Positions 60,845 to 64,000 of a stretch of 64,000 bases of DNA are shown piece after piece. Within the stretch, counting starts at the first letter, position 1, and the number at the start of each line of letters is the position of its first letter. Source of the DNA: Mycolicibacterium neoaurum VKM Ac-1815D (GTDB lineage: Bacteria > Actinomycetota > Actinomycetes > Mycobacteriales > Mycobacteriaceae); NCBI RefSeq assembly GCF_000317305.3, contig NC_023036.2, forward strand, positions 496,001 through 560,000. Direction: 5' to 3'. The notes below the pieces were generated by a model, which saw only the letters and a program-made list of their open reading frames with translations, ran no database searches and was not told the DNA's origin. The translations under genes and the position numbers were made by a program.

Positions 60845-61002
60845 CCACCGTGCCGTACGAGCGTGCGGGTCCGTCATGTCGCACAAACGGCCTATAGCGG
60901 CTTACTCAGGTGACGTCCTAGCGTTCCCGGGGCACCTGTCGCGCGGCGACATCAGCAATATCGGACCAACCTATTGATGGTTGCAGTCCCGGGGAGGAAT
61001 AC

Positions 61003-61356
61003 ATGAAGCGATCCGAAATGACCTCCAGCGTCGGAGTTCTCGCGCTCCTGGCTGCCATAGCCAGCGCTCCGGCTGCACAGGCGGCGACGGTGGTGAACGG
61101 AACCGCCACGTGCAAGTATTACTCCAACGGTGCGCTGTCGCGACCGGTGGGAATGTGGGTCGAGGCGATCGGCGGTGGCCAATCCGGTTGGGCAGCGTTG
61201 ACTCCTAACGGTACGAGTAGCAACTTCTCGTACTCGACCAACGGAGCGTCCAAGTTCATCTTGCATGTGGGATGCGGAGGAACGCCCCAGAACTGGGCAA
61301 GCAACATTCCGACGGTCCCGGTCGTCGGATACACCACCGTCACGGTTACCTGGTAG
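61003..61356 (+). CDS. Small secreted protein, unknown function
   Basis: 117 residues, ATG behind ggggaggaa. Signal peptide MKRSEMTSSVGVLALLAAIAS, with cleavage after AQA near residue 27. The mature part is beta-rich with one Cys near each end (ATCKYYSNG; HVGCGGTPQNW), a probable disulfide. It ends TVTVTW. No family recognised. Confidence 0.7.
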   Translation: MKRSEMTSSVGVLALLAAIASAPAAQAATVVNGTATCKYYSNGALSRPVGMWVEAIGGGQSGWAALTPNGTSSNFSYSTNGASKFILHVGCGGTPQNWASNIPTVPVVGYTTVTVTW

Positions 61357-61416
61357 TCGGCCGGCTGGGGCGCAGGTTCGCTGTGTCGCCAGCTTCGTGG
61401 CGCGATCCACCTGTAA

Positions 61417-61462
61417 CAAATGTGCCACTGATAAAAGGCGACATTGACAAATGGCACATTTG
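61417..61462. promoter_or_regulatory. 11-bp-arm inverted repeat before the SDR-ferritin-BVMO operon
   Basis: Perfect arms CAAATGTGCCA (61417-61427) and TGGCACATTTG (61452-61462) with a 24-bp spacer that contains a TTGACA (61444-61449), so the right arm begins just after a likely -35. About 90 bp upstream of the SDR start. Probably the binding site for a regulator not encoded in the window. Confidence 0.6.
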
Positions 61463-61550
61463 GTGATGGTCTTTGGAGTGTGACGGACCTCGCTATGGCG
61501 ACCAGTCGATTGGTCGGGGGCCGATTCGACGAGCAACTCCAGGAGACCTC

Positions 61551-62393
61551 TTGATAGGCAACCTTTTCGGTCGGCCGAGGCGCACTGCCGACGCCAAGGC
61601 CGTGGTCACCGGCGCGGGCAGCGGTATCGGACGCGCCTTCGCCCTGGAGCTCGCGCGGCGTGGCGGCGAGGTCATCTGCGCCGATATCGACCTCGACCGG
61701 GCCGCGGAGACGGTCACCCTCATCGACAGCCTGGGAAGCGGCACCGGACATGCCGTGCAGTGCGACGTATCCGATCGCAGTGCCATCGAACAGTTGGCCA
61801 AACAGGCCGAGGACATCTTCGGCGGTGCTCCCACCTGCGTCATCAACAACGCGGGCGTGGGAATCGGCGGAAAGCCGGTCGGCGATATCGGGTTCGACGA
61901 TTGGGACTGGGCCTTGGGGATCAACCTGTGGGGCGTGATCTACGGCTGTGAGGTGTTCACTCCGATCCTGCGTCGCGCCGGCAGAGGCGGCATCATCAAC
62001 GTGGCCTCGGCCGCGGGGTTCGCCGCAGCGCCCTCGATGGCGGCCTACAACGTCTCCAAGGCCGGCGTGCTGTCGCTGTCGGAGACGTTGGCAGCCGAAC
62101 TCAGCGGCACCGACATCGCGGTGACGGTGCTCTGCCCCACTTTCGTCAAAACCAATGTGTTCACCGACGGGCGGATCACCCCCGGGTCGATGAACCTGAG
62201 TCAACAGCTGGCTCGCTGGACCGGCGTCTCCGCCGAGGGCGTGGCCACTCGCACCCTCGACGCACACGATCGCGGCAATCTCTATGTGGTGCCCCAGCTG
62301 GACGCCAAGGTCGTATGGCATCTGAAGCGTCACGTGCCCGCCCTCTACGCGCATGGCGCCGGATTGCTCGGCCGGCTCCTCCCGTCCAACTGA
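61551..62393 (+). CDS. SDR family oxidoreductase, first gene of BVMO operon
   Basis: 280 residues. TTG at 61551 has aggaga five bases upstream and gives the natural start MIGNLFGRPRRTADAK. NAD(P) motif VVTGAGSGIGRAFALELARRG, NNAG as VINNAGVGIG, Ser in VASAAGFAA and YNVSK. Mycobacterial operons of SDR + ferritin-like + flavin monooxygenase are common and usually handle lipid or ketone substrates. 11 bp before the ferritin-like gene. Confidence 0.88.
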   Translation: MIGNLFGRPRRTADAKAVVTGAGSGIGRAFALELARRGGEVICADIDLDRAAETVTLIDSLGSGTGHAVQCDVSDRSAIEQLAKQAEDIFGGAPTCVINNAGVGIGGKPVGDIGFDDWDWALGINLWGVIYGCEVFTPILRRAGRGGIINVASAAGFAAAPSMAAYNVSKAGVLSLSETLAAELSGTDIAVTVLCPTFVKTNVFTDGRITPGSMNLSQQLARWTGVSAEGVATRTLDAHDRGNLYVVPQLDAKVVWHLKRHVPALYAHGAGLLGRLLPSN

Positions 62394-62404
62394 AAGGAAC
62401 GACC

Positions 62405-63325
62405 ATGGCAATGGATCTGGACAAGATGCTGCAGATGATCAAGGACAAGCAGTGGTCCTTGGTCGATATCGACTGGGATGCACCGGGAGCCGAGCTCATA
62501 GACGAAGAGCTCTGGACCAAGCTCAAACCCTTCATGACCGATCTGATGTGGATCGAGAACGTCGGTGCACGAGGCTTCGCGGCGCTGGCCAAGAAGGCGC
62601 CGACCCCGACCCTGAAGAGCATCTACGAGCATTTCCACGCCGAGGAGCAGAAGCACGCCAACGCCGAGCTCGCACTCATGCGCCGTTGGGGCATGCTCGA
62701 CAACGACGAGATCCCGCCTCCGAGCGTGAACGTGCAGCTGGTCATCACCTGGTTGGACAAGTTCTCCGACGGGATGTCGCTGTCCATCCTGGGCACCGTC
62801 ATCCCGATGCTCGAAGTCGCCCTCGACGGCGCGCTGATCAAGTTCATCACCGACGAGGTCAAGGACCCGGTGGCCCAAGAGGTGTTCAAGCGCATCAACT
62901 CCGATGAATCCCGCCACCTGGCAGTCGATTTCGAAGTGATGGACATCCTGGGTCACGCGGACCTGCGCAAGCTGGCGGTGGAGTTCGTGGGCAGTTGGAT
63001 GAATCCGGCCCTGGTCATCGGCACGTTGAGCTACTTCCCGCTGCTGAACAAGATGCGCGACAACATCGTCGCGATGGGAGTCAACGAGGAGCGGTTGTAC
63101 CAGGCGATGCGGCGGTTCCGCAGCGTCGGTGAGCGCAGCGAGTACGTGAATCGTGTTCCGATGTACCGGTTCATCAGCTGGCACAGCAAGAAGGTGATCG
63201 ACCGAAGCTCGAAGTATCACTGGCTGGCGGACTCATTGGTGAAGGTGACCGGGGTCATTCCGATGCCGTTGGTGCGCTACACCCCGACCTGGTCGGACGA
63301 GCTGACCTACGAGCCCGTCGCATGA
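62405..63325 (+). CDS. Ferritin-like diiron-domain protein
   Basis: 306 residues, ATG behind gaaagg. A four-helix bundle with paired diiron-type motifs: EHFHAEEQKHANAELA (ExxH-like) and NSDESRHLAVDFEVM (ExxRH). That is the ligand pattern of ferritin-like oxidases/hydroxylases. It may be a diiron oxidase or an electron-transfer partner for the adjoining monooxygenase. The stop overlaps the start of the BVMO (ATGA), so the two are co-translated. Confidence 0.82.
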   Translation: MAMDLDKMLQMIKDKQWSLVDIDWDAPGAELIDEELWTKLKPFMTDLMWIENVGARGFAALAKKAPTPTLKSIYEHFHAEEQKHANAELALMRRWGMLDNDEIPPPSVNVQLVITWLDKFSDGMSLSILGTVIPMLEVALDGALIKFITDEVKDPVAQEVFKRINSDESRHLAVDFEVMDILGHADLRKLAVEFVGSWMNPALVIGTLSYFPLLNKMRDNIVAMGVNEERLYQAMRRFRSVGERSEYVNRVPMYRFISWHSKKVIDRSSKYHWLADSLVKVTGVIPMPLVRYTPTWSDELTYEPVA

Positions 63326-64000
63326 GCGCGGACGTCCGCGGCGTCGCGATCATCGGAGCAGGATTCGCCGGGATCGGTGCGGCCATCCGGCTCCAAGACG
63401 AGGGCATCACCGATTTCGTCATCTACGAACGCGGCACTGATATCGGCGGAACATGGCGGGACAACACCTATCCCGGCGCGGCCTGCGACATCCCCTCGCG
63501 GTTGTACTCCTACAGTTTCGCTCCCAACCCTGACTGGTCGCACACCTACTCGGGTAGCGCCGAGATCCTGCAGTACATCAACCGGATGGTCGATACCTGC
63601 GATCTGCGGCCCCGTATCCAGTTCGGTCACGAGGTGAGCGCGCTGGAGTACGACGACGCCGATGGCACCTGGACGATCCGATTCCGCGACCGGGAACCCA
63701 CCCGGGCGCGCTCGATCGTGATGGCGCCCGGCCCGCTGGCCAACGCCAGTCTGCCGGACATACCGGGTATCGAGACCTATGCGGGCAAGAAGATCCACAG
63801 TGCCCGTTGGGATCACGACTACGACTTCGCCGGCAAGAAGGTCGCCGTCGTCGGTACCGGGGCCAGTGCGGTGCAGATCATCCCCGAACTGGTCAAGGTG
63901 GCGGCCTCGGTCAAGGTTTTCCAGCGCACACCCGGTTGGGTGCTGCCGCGGGTCAACACCGAGACCGGGGACTGGGCCAGGCGCCTCTACCGCTCGGTGC
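63322..64000 (+). CDS. Baeyer-Villiger-type flavin monooxygenase (3' truncated by window)
   Basis: First 226 residues only. FAD Rossmann motif VAIIGAGFAGIGAAIRLQDEG (residues ~7-27), GGTWRDNTYPGAACDIPSRLYSYSF, the BVMO fingerprint as YAGKKIHSARWD (FxGxxxHxxxW variant, ~151-162), and the NADPH Rossmann motif VAVVGTGASAVQIIPEL. It inserts oxygen next to a ketone or oxidises a heteroatom, using NADPH. Last gene of the operon visible here; the C-terminus is beyond base 64000. Confidence 0.92.
   Translation, partial: MSADVRGVAIIGAGFAGIGAAIRLQDEGITDFVIYERGTDIGGTWRDNTYPGAACDIPSRLYSYSFAPNPDWSHTYSGSAEILQYINRMVDTCDLRPRIQFGHEVSALEYDDADGTWTIRFRDREPTRARSIVMAPGPLANASLPDIPGIETYAGKKIHSARWDHDYDFAGKKVAVVGTGASAVQIIPELVKVAASVKVFQRTPGWVLPRVNTETGDWARRLYRSV

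Noticed and set aside
61119..62411. 430-codon minus-strand frame across the secreted protein and SDR genes
   Set aside because: Overlaps two well-supported plus-strand genes and has no recognisable motif or ribosome-binding site.

Overview
The window looks like a chromosomal segment of a fast-growing mycobacterium (Mycolicibacterium-type). The support is high GC, frequent GTG/TTG starts, ATGA/GTGA gene overlaps, the gene order ponA1 - GT87 membrane protein - rpsF - ssb - rpsR - rplI - dnaB, DUF732/DUF1023 proteins, and a PGRS-type glycine-rich protein. No tRNA, rRNA, insertion sequence or CRISPR array was recognised.

Region 1 (1-9.4 kb) is the conserved core: the ponA1 end, a GT87 membrane glycosyltransferase, the ribosomal protein/ssb cluster and dnaB. 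It is interrupted twice. A markedly AT-richer insert (about 2.0-4.3 kb) encodes a polytopic membrane protein with hydrolase motifs, and dnaB carries a class 3 (W-C-T) intein in its Walker A loop.

Region 2 (9.4-31.7 kb) is accessory metabolism. It has a flavin/F420-type oxidoreductase, DUF1345 and DUF1348 genes, three regulators with visible palindromic operators (TetR 11620, XRE-cupin 14104, TetR 15464) and a BenE-type transporter. A tightly overlapping operon (15576-21086, then a P450 at 21159) encodes an extradiol dioxygenase, FAH-type hydrolase, acyl-CoA synthetase and flavin hydroxylase, as expected for ring hydroxylation and cleavage of an aromatic substrate. A decay zone near 24.6-25.3 kb holds a methyltransferase remnant and a cupin gene with one nonsense codon. 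A large secreted PGRS-type protein follows, ending in a predicted C39-like cysteine peptidase.

Region 3 (31.9-46.4 kb) is the most coherent novel-looking system. It combines a Dpp/Opp-type peptide importer, an M17 aminopeptidase, a class III aminotransferase, an FGGY sugar kinase, a diaminopimelate-decarboxylase-like enzyme, an S12 beta-lactamase-fold hydrolase, a GntR/UTRA regulator and glucosamine-6-phosphate deaminase. I infer a scavenging pathway for amino-sugar/DAP-peptide material, possibly cell-wall muropeptides.

Region 4 (46.5-58.8 kb) holds envelope proteins, a drug exporter and a cluster centred on DJ-1/PfpI proteins: a cyanamide-hydratase-like HD protein, two DJ-1 enzymes (one like isonitrile hydratase), a GlxA-type AraC regulator and a haloalkane dehalogenase. 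Two of its divergent promoters share an ungapped 83-bp cis-module. A GT1-type glycosyltransferase and its TetR regulator follow.

Region 5 (58.9-64 kb) has a frameshifted MarR gene, a GNAT and an SDR, a small secreted protein, and an SDR - ferritin-like - Baeyer-Villiger monooxygenase operon behind an 11-bp-arm inverted repeat. The last gene runs off the end.
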